Numbered from the stretch's first letter, positions 1 to 9,066 are shown. The stretch is 17,148 bases of DNA from DATEHQ01 sp035279525 (GCA_035279525.1 DATEHQ010000108.1:1-17148), one strand, 5' to 3'. Made by a program: numbers and translations. The notes: generated from the sequence alone by a model not told the origin.

Positions 1-184
1 ACATGCGGTATTAGCAGCGGTTTCCCGCTGTTATCCCCCGCGATAGGAAAGGTTGCCCACGTGTTACTCACCCGTTCGCCGCTAGGAACTCATCTCCCTT
101 GCGGGAAATGAGCCCTCGCTCGACTTGCATGTGTTATGCGCGCCGCCAGCGTTAACCCTGAGCCAGGATCAAACTCTCCGTCCA
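1..184 (-). rRNA. rrs: 16S ribosomal RNA, 5' end only (runs off the window)
   Basis: Read on the minus strand, the segment carries the universal 5' 16S primer site AGAGTTTGATCCTGGCTCAG (158-177). It is followed by the conserved GCTGGCGGCG and ACATGCAAGTCGA blocks, a V1 loop, and GGCGAACGGGTGAGTAACACG. Only about 184 nt of the roughly 1,500-nt molecule is present; the rest lies left of position 1. I placed the mature 5' end near 184 by aligning to Escherichia coli numbering (A8 at 177), with an error of a few nucleotides. Transcription runs leftward in the same direction as recR, with its own promoter at 338-367. The V1-V2 sequence is complete enough for taxonomic assignment. Confidence 0.97.
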
Positions 185-220
185 AAACGGAGGACCCAAG
201 GCCTTCGCCCTGAGTCGTTT

Positions 221-237
221 AAGACTCTCAGAGTCTT
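221..237 (-). other. perfect hairpin in the 16S leader
   Basis: Two 7-nt arms (AAGACTC and GAGTCTT) surround a 3-nt loop, about 37 nt upstream of the mature 16S 5' end and just downstream of boxA. In pre-rRNA leaders, helices here usually guide ribonuclease processing or 16S folding. That role is inferred. There is no U-tract, so it does not look like a terminator. Confidence 0.5.
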
Positions 238-248
238 TCCCACTCTTC

Positions 249-262
249 AGTTGTCAAGGTGC
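249..262 (-). promoter_or_regulatory. boxA-like rRNA antitermination site
   Basis: The minus strand reads GCACCTTGACAACT, matching the E. coli rrn boxA core GCTCTTTAACAATT at 10 of 14 positions. It lies in the 16S leader, downstream of the promoter. BoxA in rRNA leaders binds NusB-NusE and protects the long untranslated transcript from Rho. The TTGACA inside it resembles a -35 box, but no -10 hexamer lies 16-18 nt downstream. Confidence 0.55.
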
Positions 263-337
263 TGGCCCCAACCGGACCGAACAGCTTTTTGCCCTTTCGC
301 AGGGCGCACGAAACCTGTTCGGCGGAGGAACCCGTGA

Positions 338-367
338 ATGATACCCGCGCCCGCGGCGAGATTGCAA
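338..367 (-). promoter_or_regulatory. sigma-70-type promoter of the rRNA operon
   Basis: On the minus strand TTGCAA (362-367, 4 of 6 matches to the -35 consensus) is followed by an 18-nt spacer and TATCAT (338-343, 5 of 6 matches to the -10). Transcription would start near 331, giving a leader of about 145 nt before the mature 16S. The site begins 40 nt downstream of the recR stop, so the rRNA operon does not depend on the dnaX-recR transcript. The hexamers are seen directly; their use is inferred. Confidence 0.6.
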
Positions 368-406
368 GGCGCCTTTAACAGGGCCCCCTGGAACGGCCGA
401 ACCCGC

Positions 407-1006
407 CTAGAACGCCCTCCGCCCCGCCAGCGCCCGGGCCAGGGTCAGCTCGTCGGCGTATTCGAGGTCCCCGCCGACCGGCAGCCCGTGGGCCGGCCGG
501 GTGACCCGGGCGCCCAGCGGCGCCAGGACCCGCTGCAGGTACAGGGCGGTCGCCTCCCCCTCGATGTCGGCGTCCGTGGCGATGATCACCTCGGCGATCC
601 CCTCGTCCCGAACCCGGTCCAGCAGCCGCGGCACGTGGATCTGCTCCGGCCCGATCCCGTCGATCGGCGAGATCACCCCGTGCAGCACGAAGTACAGCCC
701 GGCGAACTCGGACGTCCGCTCGATCGCGAGCACGTCAAACGCCGACTCCACGACGCACAGCACAGAAGCGTCGCGCCGCGGCGAGGCGCAGATCGCGCAC
801 AACGGCCCCTCGGCGATGTTGTAGCAGCGCTCGCAGTACCCGATCCGTGCCTTGACGTCGAGCACCGCCGCCGCCAGCGCCTCGGCACGCACCCGGTCCA
901 CCCGTAGCAGGTGGAACGCCAGCCTCTGGGCCGTCTTCGGTCCGATGCCGGGCAGCCGAGAGAGCTCCTGCACCAGGCGTTCCAGTGGCTCCGGAAGCTG
1001 CGGCAA
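407..1006 (-). CDS. recR: recombination mediator protein RecR
   Basis: RecR acts with RecO (and RecF) to load RecA on single-stranded DNA at gaps during recombinational repair in the cytoplasm. The 199-residue product has the normal family length and all landmarks in order: a helix-hairpin-helix with LPGIGPKTAQRLAFHLL near residues 18-34, a C4 zinc finger (C58, C61, C70, C73), a Toprim domain from about residue 81 (VVES, then ATDADIEGEAT with E149 and E151), and the C-terminal GLPVGGDLEYADE segment. The start is TTG, directly after an in-frame TGA, and gives the usual RecR N-terminus (PLERLVQEL). AGGTAGGG lies about 9 nt upstream. It is third in the dnaX-ybaB-recR operon, 40 nt after ybaB. 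The Toprim loop reads DADIEGE where many homologues have NPTVEGE. Confidence 0.96.
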   Translation of the reverse strand: MPQLPEPLERLVQELSRLPGIGPKTAQRLAFHLLRVDRVRAEALAAAVLDVKARIGYCERCYNIAEGPLCAICASPRRDASVLCVVESAFDVLAIERTSEFAGLYFVLHGVISPIDGIGPEQIHVPRLLDRVRDEGIAEVIIATDADIEGEATALYLQRVLAPLGARVTRPAHGLPVGGDLEYADELTLARALAGRRAF

Positions 1007-1046
1007 TCAGTAAGTCCCTACCTGGTCGAGCTTGCTCGCCAAAGAA

Positions 1047-1354
1047 CTACCCCAGCAGGCCGGGAGGCAGACCCATGCCGGCGGTTATCGCCGACATCTT
1101 TTCCGAGGCCATCTGTTTGGACTTCTCCAACGCCTCGTTGACGGCCGCCACGACCAGGTCGGCGAGCATCTCGACGTCTCCCGCCGCCTCTGGATCGACG
1201 CGCACCGACACGATTTTCTGCGTTCCCGTCGCCACCACCGTCACCGCGCCGCCGCCCGCGGATGCCTCGACCGTTTCCGTTTCCAGCTCCTTCTGCAGCT
1301 TTTCCATGCGGCCCTGCATCTGCTGGACCTGGCGGAGCATCTTCAGCGGGTCCT

Positions 1355-1358
<4 letters not shown>
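1047..1358 (-). CDS. ybaB: YbaB/EbfC family nucleoid-associated protein
   Basis: This small DNA-binding protein of the YbaB/EbfC family forms tweezer-like dimers on the nucleoid. Almost all bacteria keep it between dnaX and recR. The 103-residue product matches the family length. An N-terminal helix with KMLRQVQQMQGRMEKLQKEL (6-25) resembles a coiled coil. It is followed by a strand region rich in Gly and Val, then a C-terminal helix with VNEALEKSKQ and a Gly/Pro-rich tail (GMGLPPG). The ATG overlaps the dnaX stop as ATGA, which implies translational coupling, and AGAGG lies about 8 nt upstream. The cellular role remains loosely defined across the family. Confidence 0.95.
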
Positions 1359-2851
<1,493 letters not shown>

Positions 2852-2900
2852 TCAAATAGTGGTCGCGCACCCTCGCCTCGATCGAAGACCCCCATCCGCA

Positions 2901-2913
2901 CCGCGGTTCGCGG
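2901..2913 (-). terminator. GC hairpin after the SRP RNA (weak terminator or processing signal)
   Basis: The 5-bp arms CCGCG and CGCGG enclose a 3-nt loop just past the predicted 3' end of the SRP RNA. No U-tract follows, so it may mark processing, or read-through into dnaX, rather than true termination. Confidence 0.25.
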
Positions 2914-2915
2914 CT

Positions 2916-3014
2916 CGGGCCAGGATGGCTGCGGCACCCCCGGGTGCTCTCCTTACCGCTGCTTCCTTCCGGACCTGACGGGGTTCGGAGACCCGAGCTG
3001 CGCAGGTCCCAACC
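2916..3014 (-). ncRNA. ffs: signal recognition particle RNA, small bacterial (4.5S) type
   Basis: The minus strand carries the invariant SRP domain IV core GTCAGGTCCGGAAGGAAGCA, which includes the GGAA tetraloop and the internal loop that binds Ffh. Flanking arms pair as expected for one rod-like hairpin: UCUCC with GGAGA, CGGGU with ACCCG, CUGCG with CGCAG, and terminal GGUUGGGA with UCCUGGCC. That pairing set the ends I give, to within a few nucleotides. About 99 nt means the short form without an Alu domain. It guides ribosomes making membrane proteins to the translocon. Lying just upstream of dnaX repeats the scr-dnaX arrangement known in Bacillus. Confidence 0.93.
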
Positions 3015-3139
3015 TTCAACGCCGTTTGCCGCGGCCGGTTCTGAGAACCCAGACCTCAGCGACGGAATTCGGCCCGGCTAAGGCGGATTGCCGGTTCAAG
3101 GTACCGCCAGCACCCCACTTAGCGCGACCGCCCACAAGT

Positions 3140-3676
3140 CTACCCACGACGCAGCGCGACGCCCAGGTGGACGTAGGTGGCAACCGTGGCGATGGGGATC
3201 ACGATCTCCGCCGCCGGCACCAGGTTGCCCGGTGCCTGTCCCACACCACGCAGCAAGCAGACTCCCCCGATCAGCACGAAGATCAGGACCGTCGAGATCT
3301 GCCCGGTGAGAGTGTGCCGCAGCTTCGGCCGGCGCCCGATCAGGATCAGGATCCCGGCCGCCACGGCCGGCAGCAGGTAGCGCGCGATCACCACCAGCGC
3401 TAGCCACACAGGTATCACGCCGCCGACGGCGATGCCGAGGACGAAGGCTCCCATGAAGATCCCGTCCACCACCGGATCCAGGCCGCCCCCGAAGTTCGAC
3501 ATCTGTCCGAGCCTGCGCGCGATCGTGCCGTCGACCAGGTCGCTCAAACCCGCGAGGGCCACCACGATCGCGACGGCCCCAAGCTCACCCCTCACCGCAA
3601 AGACGAACACGGGCACCGCCAGGTACGCGCGCAGCAGGGTCACCTGATTGGCGACGTTCAACACCCGCGCGCGCAC
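3140..3676 (-). CDS. CDP-alcohol phosphatidyltransferase family membrane protein
   Basis: Enzymes of this family move a phosphatidyl group from CDP-diacylglycerol to an alcohol such as glycerol-3-phosphate or inositol phosphate, in the cytoplasmic membrane. The 178-residue product has the complete metal-binding signature: D46, D49-G50, A53-R54, G63, D67 and D71 in the spacing D-x2-DG-x2-AR-x8-G-x3-D-x3-D. Several hydrophobic helices surround it (about 14-28, 34-46, 74-90, 91-112, 128-142, 155-170). The GTG start lies 10 nt after the stop of the penicillin-binding protein, with no clear Shine-Dalgarno site, so translation is probably coupled. A second GTG four codons on (at 3664) is a possible alternative. 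PgsA (phosphatidylglycerophosphate synthase) is the commonest function for this size, but the motif does not settle the acceptor. Confidence 0.88.
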   Translation of the reverse strand: MRARVLNVANQVTLLRAYLAVPVFVFAVRGELGAVAIVVALAGLSDLVDGTIARRLGQMSNFGGGLDPVVDGIFMGAFVLGIAVGGVIPVWLALVVIARYLLPAVAAGILILIGRRPKLRHTLTGQISTVLIFVLIGGVCLLRGVGQAPGNLVPAAEIVIPIATVATYVHLGVALRRG

Positions 3677-3686
3677 GGCGGAAAGA

Positions 3687-5819
3687 CTAGTGCGGCGAGG
3701 GGGGCGGACTGGGTGACGGCGAGGGAGACGGTGCCGCCGGCCTCACGTAAGGCGCTTCACCTGGATAGGGATTCGCGCCGCACGGGTACGACGGCTCCCC
3801 CACCCCCTTGAGGAAGAGCTCGTGGTACCCGCCCGACGTCACGTATCCGCCGTCGTACGAGCACACCTCGCGCGTCACCACGCCCGCCGGTTGCGACCAC
3901 ATCGCGGGCCACGGATGCGTCGCGTAGTACTCCTCGAGGAACGGCTTCCACACCGACACGCCGACGTTCTCGCCGAACAGCAGCGCGGTCGGACACATCC
4001 ACCCGGAGGTGGGAAAGGTCGTCGCGAGGTAAGCGTATCCCGAGTTGCACGTCGGTCCGTCGTTGATGTGCATCAGCGACGCCGCGACCGCGAGGTTGGG
4101 CGTGTAGCCGACGAAGATCGAGCCCGTGTACGCCTCGGTCGTGCCCGACTTGCCGGCCGCCGCTCGGGATCCGAGGTCGCCGAGGTACAGCTGCACCGGC
4201 CCGCGCAGGAGATCGGTCATCAAGTAAGCGAGGTCGGAGGAAATGACCTGCACGCGGCCGGCAGACGGATCGAACGACTCGAGCACCTGACCGCTCGCGT
4301 CCGTCACCTTCAGCACTCCGTGAGGCGCCACGCGGTAGCCGCCGTTGTCGAACGCCGAGTACGCGGCGAGGTGCTCGGCCATGGACATCGCGTCCGGGCC
4401 GAGGGTCGTGGCAACGCCGTCGGGCGACTGGATCGGTGCGGTCACCCCGAGGTTGTGCAGGAACGAAACGACGCGGTTGCCGCCCTCGGTCGCGTATGTC
4501 CAGATCGCGGGGAGGTTGCGCGACTGCGCGAGCGCCGTCCGCAGCGTGATGTAGCCCTCGTGCTTGCCGTCCCAGTCGCTGAACGTGTGCCCGCCGATCG
4601 ATCCCGTCTCGTCGTTCAGCAGAGACGCGGGAGTGACGAGGCCCGCCTGCAGCGCCGCCCCGTACGTGTAGACCTTGAACGAGGATCCGACGCCGCGCCA
4701 GCCAAGCGGATCCACTCCCGTTAGGTTGATCTGCCCGCGGATCGCGGCGTTGTTGTAGTCGGCGCTTCCCACCATCGCGAGGATCTCGCCGTCGGCGGGA
4801 TTCATGACGAGCATCGCGCCCGTGTTCACGCCTCGCTTGGCGTACGTGTGAACGCCGCTCTTGACCCATTTGTCGGCGACAGCCTGCGTGGACAGATCCA
4901 GGGTCGTCGTGATCGTGAGGCCGCCTTCGTACAGCGCCTGGTCGCCGTAGCGCTGCTTGATGTAAGAGACGATGTAGTCGGCGAAATGCGCCGTCAGTGG
5001 GTTGTGCGCCGCGGGCAGCGCCTTGTGCGCCGCGATCATCTTCGACATCAGGTCGCTCGCGAAGATTCCGTCTGCGGTGGAGCGCGAGACGTCGCCTACC
5101 GCCACCATTCCGTCGAGCACCTGGCGCCAACGGTCGCGCACGGCCGCGACCTGGTCGGGAGTGCCGAAGGCGTCGTAGTCGCTGGGCGCCTGCGGCAGGC
5201 CTGCAAGAAATGACGCTTGCGCCCAGCTGAGGTCGCTCGCATGGACCTGGAAATAGGTCTCGGCCGCCGCTTCCGCGCCGTATGCGCCGTTGCCGTAGTT
5301 GATCGAGTTGAGATAGAGCTCGAGGATCTGCTGCTTCGTGTAGCGGCGCTCCATCTCCTCGGCGAGCAGAAGCTCGCGGAACTTGCGGCTCACCGTGCGG
5401 CTCTGCGCATCTTCGGTGGCCAGCACGTCGTTCTTCACGACCTGCTGCGTGATGGTCGAGCCGCCGAGCGTCGACGAGTGGTGCGTCAGGTCATACGCGA
5501 TCGCGATCAGCAGCCGCCGGTAGTCGACACCCGAGTTGGCGTAGAACGTGCGGTCCTCGGTGTCGATCGTCGCGCGCTGCAGCTTCACGCTGATCTTGCT
5601 CAGAGGCACGACGGTCCGGTTCTCGTGATAGAGCGCCTCGATCAGGTTGCCGTTGCGATCCACGATTCGCGTGGTCTGGCTGAGGTTGGCCGTCTGGATG
5701 GCGTCGATCGAGGGCAGGTCGCCGGCGAAATAGTCGACAACCGCGATCGTCGCGCCGGTGCCGAACAGGCTCACCGCGGAGACGGTGAAGAGGCAGAACA
5801 GGGCGGCACGAAGCAGCAC
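3687..5819 (-). CDS. class A penicillin-binding protein (transglycosylase/transpeptidase)
   Basis: This bifunctional enzyme polymerises lipid II into glycan strands and cross-links the peptides on the outer face of the membrane. The 710 residues contain a membrane anchor (about 5-28) and a GT51 domain with EDRTFYANSGVD (catalytic E88), GGSTITQQVVKN (119-130) and the RKFRELL to ILELYLN segment (145-171). The transpeptidase domain has all three active-site motifs: SSFK (379-382), SRN (433-435) and KSGTT (557-561). Four cysteines follow (C591, C609, C653, C680), and the protein ends in a Pro/Ser tail. The GTG start has a weak AGG upstream. The frame stays open upstream to a TAG at 5910-5912 and encodes a very basic stretch, so the true start may be earlier. 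It is cotranscribed with the phosphatidyltransferase downstream. Confidence 0.95.
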   Translation of the reverse strand: MLLRAALFCLFTVSAVSLFGTGATIAVVDYFAGDLPSIDAIQTANLSQTTRIVDRNGNLIEALYHENRTVVPLSKISVKLQRATIDTEDRTFYANSGVDYRRLLIAIAYDLTHHSSTLGGSTITQQVVKNDVLATEDAQSRTVSRKFRELLLAEEMERRYTKQQILELYLNSINYGNGAYGAEAAAETYFQVHASDLSWAQASFLAGLPQAPSDYDAFGTPDQVAAVRDRWRQVLDGMVAVGDVSRSTADGIFASDLMSKMIAAHKALPAAHNPLTAHFADYIVSYIKQRYGDQALYEGGLTITTTLDLSTQAVADKWVKSGVHTYAKRGVNTGAMLVMNPADGEILAMVGSADYNNAAIRGQINLTGVDPLGWRGVGSSFKVYTYGAALQAGLVTPASLLNDETGSIGGHTFSDWDGKHEGYITLRTALAQSRNLPAIWTYATEGGNRVVSFLHNLGVTAPIQSPDGVATTLGPDAMSMAEHLAAYSAFDNGGYRVAPHGVLKVTDASGQVLESFDPSAGRVQVISSDLAYLMTDLLRGPVQLYLGDLGSRAAAGKSGTTEAYTGSIFVGYTPNLAVAASLMHINDGPTCNSGYAYLATTFPTSGWMCPTALLFGENVGVSVWKPFLEEYYATHPWPAMWSQPAGVVTREVCSYDGGYVTSGGYHELFLKGVGEPSYPCGANPYPGEAPYVRPAAPSPSPSPSPPPSPH

Positions 5820-5960
5820 GTGATTGGACCTGCGTTTGCCTCGGCGACCCCGTGGACGGGGTCGTGGGCGTCGACGATGCAGGGCCGTGGCGGACCTCCA
5901 GGACGCTTGCTACGACGCAGTGGTTGGTCGGGAGGGCAGTGTACCTGAGGGGCAGGTCCT

Positions 5961-5981
5961 CCTCCCCACGCAGTGGGGAGG
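5961..5981. repeat. perfect 21-nt palindrome between the PBP and nuo genes
   Basis: The 9-nt arms CCTCCCCAC and GTGGGGAGG enclose the loop GCA. The palindrome and its flanks (5956-5988) match the dnaX linker segment 1753-1785 at 28 of 33 positions counted by eye. It may be one copy of a short dispersed palindromic repeat. There is no T-tract on either side, so a terminator is less likely. Confidence 0.6.
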
Positions 5982-5990
5982 TGGCGGCCC

Positions 5991-6057
5991 GACTGCCGGC
6001 ACTCGCGGGCTTCAGGACCGACCAAAACCCGCGACCGCCGGCACTGGCGGGTTTGAG
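5991..6057. repeat. 25-bp imperfect direct repeat
   Basis: Copies at 5991-6015 and 6033-6057 share 21 of 25 positions around the core GCCGGCACT-N-GCGGG. They are separated by 17 bp. The second copy forms half of the terminator hairpin downstream of nuoN. I see no coding potential here, and the function is unknown. Confidence 0.6.
6024..6054 (-). terminator. Rho-independent terminator of the nuo operon
   Basis: On the minus strand the arms AAACCCGC and GCGGGTTT (8 bp) enclose 14 nt and run into TTTT, 8 nt after the nuoN stop codon. Position, stem and short T-run fit termination of the nuoJ-N transcript before the penicillin-binding protein gene. Confidence 0.6.
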
Positions 6058-6061
6058 CGAA

Positions 6062-7477
6062 CTACCTGAGCCCCAGCGCCTCGGCCCCCTGGTCGGCCAG
6101 CCCCATGATCGGAAACCCGAACACCACGTACGCCGCGAGCACGAGCCCGAACGCGACCGCGCCGAACGACGACAGCGCCGTCATCCCCGGCAGGGCGGCG
6201 GCGGCCCCGCGCCGCGACTCCTCCAGCGGGCTCTGGATGTAGAGCACCCGGAGCGACCCGGCGGCGGCAGCGACGCACATCAGCGCCCCCAGCAGCCCGA
6301 GGCCCAGGAGCACGAAGTTCCCGCTCTGCGCCAGCGCAGCCGCCACGGACAGCTCGCCGAAGAACCCCGGCAGCGGCGGCACTCCCGCCAGCGATAGCAG
6401 TGCCAGGCCGAAGCCGGCGGCGCGCAGCGGGCGCAAGGCACCGAGTCCCGCGATGGCCGGCTCGCCGCCTTCGGCGCGCCCCAGCAGCGCGGGTCCGCAC
6501 GTCGCCGCGAGAGCGAATGCACCGAGCAGGAACAGCGCCGCCCCAAAGCCCGACCGGAAATGCGTTGCCACGCCCGCCGCCAGCCACCCCAGCTGCGACG
6601 TCGCGATGTACGCCATCCGTGGGCGCGGCGAGCGCACGGCCAGCGCGGCCGCGCCTCCGCCTACCATCGCGATCGCTGCCACGACCTCGGCATACGGCGC
6701 GTACGAATCGCCCAGAGGTAGAAGCGCGGAGGTCAGCTTGATGGCCACCACGCCGGCCGCCATCGCGGCCATGCCGACGACCAGCGCCGCGCCCACCGGC
6801 GAAGCCCCGAGCTCGACCGGCAGGGACGCGACATGGAAGGGCGCCAGCCCCGCGCGAATCGCGAGTCCGGCAATGAGCAGCAGCAGGGGTATGACCACCG
6901 CCAGCGTCGCCGGCTCGCCCGTGATCGCGCCTCGGATGGCGCCGAGGTCGGAGTTGCCGGTCGTGGCGTAGATGAAGACGAGCCCGATCAGCAGCAGCGT
7001 GCTCGCGATGCCGCCCGCCACCAGCAAACGCAGTCCCAGGTCGGGACGCCGCAGCGATACGAGCACCACGCCGCAGACCGCGGTCAGCTCGAGGCCGGCC
7101 CAGAGCCCGACGAGGTCGGCGGCCGACGCCGCCACCATCACGCCGAAGGCCGCGAGCAGCGGCATGGCGATGCCGAGGTAGGCCGAGTCCTCGCTCACCC
7201 AGTCGGTCGACGCGATCAGCGCCGCCGCGCTCACGATGGCGGCCGCCTTGACGAACAGCGCGAAGCGGTCCTGCAGCAGCGCGCCGCCGAAGTAGACGTT
7301 GTTCGTGGCGCCCGCCCACAGCTCGACGCCGAGCGCGACGAGGAGAACCAGGACCGCCGCGTGCGGCACATAGGACCTCCACGGTCGCGGCAGCCACGCG
7401 AAGCGTCCCGCGACCATCACCAGGACGGCCATCGCGACCACGAGCGCTTCCGGCAGCAGGACGAAATACCTGATCAA
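6062..7477 (-). CDS. nuoN: NADH-quinone oxidoreductase subunit N, divergent
   Basis: NuoN is one of the three antiporter-like membrane subunits of respiratory complex I. I chose the TTG at 7475-7477, which overlaps the nuoM stop as TTGA and gives 471 residues starting IRYFVLLPEALVV, like other NuoN N-termini. A longer upstream reading is only the shadow of nuoM. The protein is hydrophobic throughout, with about 14 possible helices. Key sites, aligned by eye to E. coli: the TM5 Glu is kept (WAGLEL, E130); the TM7 Lys217 is Arg208 (IRAGLAPFH); the PDVYEGAP loop is lost; the TM8 Lys247 appears as Met239; the TM12 Lys395 is Glu375 (GVPPLPGFFGEL). There is no Shine-Dalgarno site, so expression probably relies on coupling. 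It is the last gene of the operon. Confidence 0.85.
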   Translation of the reverse strand: MIRYFVLLPEALVVAMAVLVMVAGRFAWLPRPWRSYVPHAAVLVLLVALGVELWAGATNNVYFGGALLQDRFALFVKAAAIVSAAALIASTDWVSEDSAYLGIAMPLLAAFGVMVAASAADLVGLWAGLELTAVCGVVLVSLRRPDLGLRLLVAGGIASTLLLIGLVFIYATTGNSDLGAIRGAITGEPATLAVVIPLLLLIAGLAIRAGLAPFHVASLPVELGASPVGAALVVGMAAMAAGVVAIKLTSALLPLGDSYAPYAEVVAAIAMVGGGAAALAVRSPRPRMAYIATSQLGWLAAGVATHFRSGFGAALFLLGAFALAATCGPALLGRAEGGEPAIAGLGALRPLRAAGFGLALLSLAGVPPLPGFFGELSVAAALAQSGNFVLLGLGLLGALMCVAAAAGSLRVLYIQSPLEESRRGAAAALPGMTALSSFGAVAFGLVLAAYVVFGFPIMGLADQGAEALGLR

Positions 7478-9066
7478 TGCGTCGTGGCCGGCGTGGGCAG
7501 CACGTACGGCGACGCGATGTCGGAGATGCCCGCCGACATCTGGTTGATAAGGCCTGGGTCGAACAGCGGAACGTCGGTGCCGGGAATCTTGGGCCCGCCG
7601 GGAAACAGTCCGACCCACAGCAGCGCGCCGGCGAGCAGGCCGAGGTACCACGTCTCACTCAGCGATGCGTCCGATGCGCCCGGAGCATCGGGCAGCGGCG
7701 CGCCGAACAAGACGCGGCGCAGCAGCACGGCAAGCGCCACCGCGCTGATTGCGAGCCCTAGCGCGACCGCGAACGCGCCGATGGGCTGCGTCTTGAATGC
7801 GCCGAAGAATGTCATGACCGTCGACATGTACGAGGAGAGGATCGGCACGCCGAGCACGGCGAGCGCGGCGATGAACATCAGCCATGCGACGTTTGGCATT
7901 CGCGGCGCGAGGCCGCTGAGCACCAGCACGCTGCGCGACTGCGCCCGCTCCGCCAGAGTGGCGCACACGCCGCTGATCAGCGCCGCGGCCAGGCCTCCCG
8001 TGAACAGGGACAGCACCGTCCCGGCGATTCCCAGCGGCGAGACGGCCGCGATACCGAGCACCGTGATCCCACCCGGCACCATCGCCAGGTACGCGCCCGC
8101 GTGCCGCACGTCGACCGTGCGCAGCGCCGCGAGCCCGGCGTAACCGACCGTCAACGCGGCAAGCGCCGCCAGGAGCGGCGACAGCAAATGCGCGGCCGCC
8201 GGCGCTCCTTCGAGGATGGTGCGCAGGAGCAGGTAGGCGCCCAGTCGCGACGCCGCGCCGGCGACGACCACGACCACGCCCGGCGGAGCCTCGGACAGCA
8301 CGTCGCGCGCCCATCCGTGCAGCGGGAACAGCGGCAGCCGCGTCGCTGCGGCCAGGATCATCACGACGCCGATGCCGAGCTGCACGCGCGAGGACAGCGG
8401 AGCCTTGAGCAAAACTTCCATGTCGAACGACTGCCCGCCCGTTGCGGCGTAGAGCGCGAGAACGCCTACCGCAAGCAGAGCCGCGCCCGCTCCCCAGTAG
8501 CCGATGAGCCTTCCGGCGGCGACCGCGCGCCGGGGTCCGCCCCACCCCGAGACCAACAGCGCAATCGGCACGATCGATGCGGTCCAGAACAGGACGAAGA
8601 CGAACAGGTCGTGGGCCGCGATCGCGCCGTTGACCGACGCCTGCGCGAGCAGAAGCAGCGCGAAGTAGGACCGCACGCGTTCGCGGATGCCGAGCGAGGC
8701 GAGCACCGCCGCGATGCCGATGAGGCCCGACAGCATCATCATCGTGATCCCGACGCCGTCGACTCCGAGGTGATAGCTCGCCCCTATCGCGGGCAGCCAG
8801 GGAATCTTCTCCTCGTACTGCACGGTCGGCAGGAAGTTCTCGAACTGGTTGTAGGCGATGAACAACAGGACCATCAGCGCCAGGTTGGTGAAGAAGGCGA
8901 TCTGCTTGATCAGCGTGTCGTAGCGACCTCGCGGATTGGGCATGAACGCGATCGTTGCCGCGACCACCACCGGCGTCCAGATGAGCAGGGAAAGAAGGAA
9001 CGGCGACGTGAAGATTCCCGCGCCGGGCGCCGGCAGCGGAGTCGGCGACGCGAGAAACACGCTCAT
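7474..9066 (-). CDS. nuoM: NADH-quinone oxidoreductase subunit M, divergent
   Basis: NuoM is an antiporter-like subunit of complex I. The 530-residue product is polytopic and carries the family motif HLGVDGV (99-105), FPLHGW near TM7 (247-252), SEAP (258-261) and a RMPNVAW segment before TM12. The ATG overlaps the nuoL stop as ATGA, with GGGAG 7 nt upstream. Several residues needed for proton transfer in E. coli NuoM are replaced, aligned by eye: Glu144 in TM5 is T162 (FWTAS), Lys234 in TM7 is R243, Lys265 in TM8 is R274, the TM11 His region reads TGG, and Glu407 in TM12 is T416 (VPILSSYMSTVM). The LPDAH helix-break motif reads ARDVL. Gene identity is secure from order and motifs; canonical pumping is doubtful. 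Confidence 0.88.
   Translation of the reverse strand: MSVFLASPTPLPAPGAGIFTSPFLLSLLIWTPVVVAATIAFMPNPRGRYDTLIKQIAFFTNLALMVLLFIAYNQFENFLPTVQYEEKIPWLPAIGASYHLGVDGVGITMMMLSGLIGIAAVLASLGIRERVRSYFALLLLAQASVNGAIAAHDLFVFVLFWTASIVPIALLVSGWGGPRRAVAAGRLIGYWGAGAALLAVGVLALYAATGGQSFDMEVLLKAPLSSRVQLGIGVVMILAAATRLPLFPLHGWARDVLSEAPPGVVVVVAGAASRLGAYLLLRTILEGAPAAAHLLSPLLAALAALTVGYAGLAALRTVDVRHAGAYLAMVPGGITVLGIAAVSPLGIAGTVLSLFTGGLAAALISGVCATLAERAQSRSVLVLSGLAPRMPNVAWLMFIAALAVLGVPILSSYMSTVMTFFGAFKTQPIGAFAVALGLAISAVALAVLLRRVLFGAPLPDAPGASDASLSETWYLGLLAGALLWVGLFPGGPKIPGTDVPLFDPGLINQMSAGISDIASPYVLPTPATTH

Noticed and set aside
252..257. TTGACA on the minus strand as the -35 box of the rRNA promoter
   Set aside because: No -10 hexamer lies at the right distance downstream, and the string is part of a better boxA match. 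The TTGCAA/TATCAT pair upstream is more convincing.
1027..1038. CGAGC/GCTCG inverted repeat between ybaB and recR as a terminator
   Set aside because: The loop is 2 nt, there is no T-run, and the genes are only 40 nt apart in a conserved operon.
7478..7651. Upstream extension of nuoN
   Set aside because: The extra residues are Arg/His-rich, lie inside nuoM and do not resemble a membrane protein N-terminus. The TTGA overlap is the better start.
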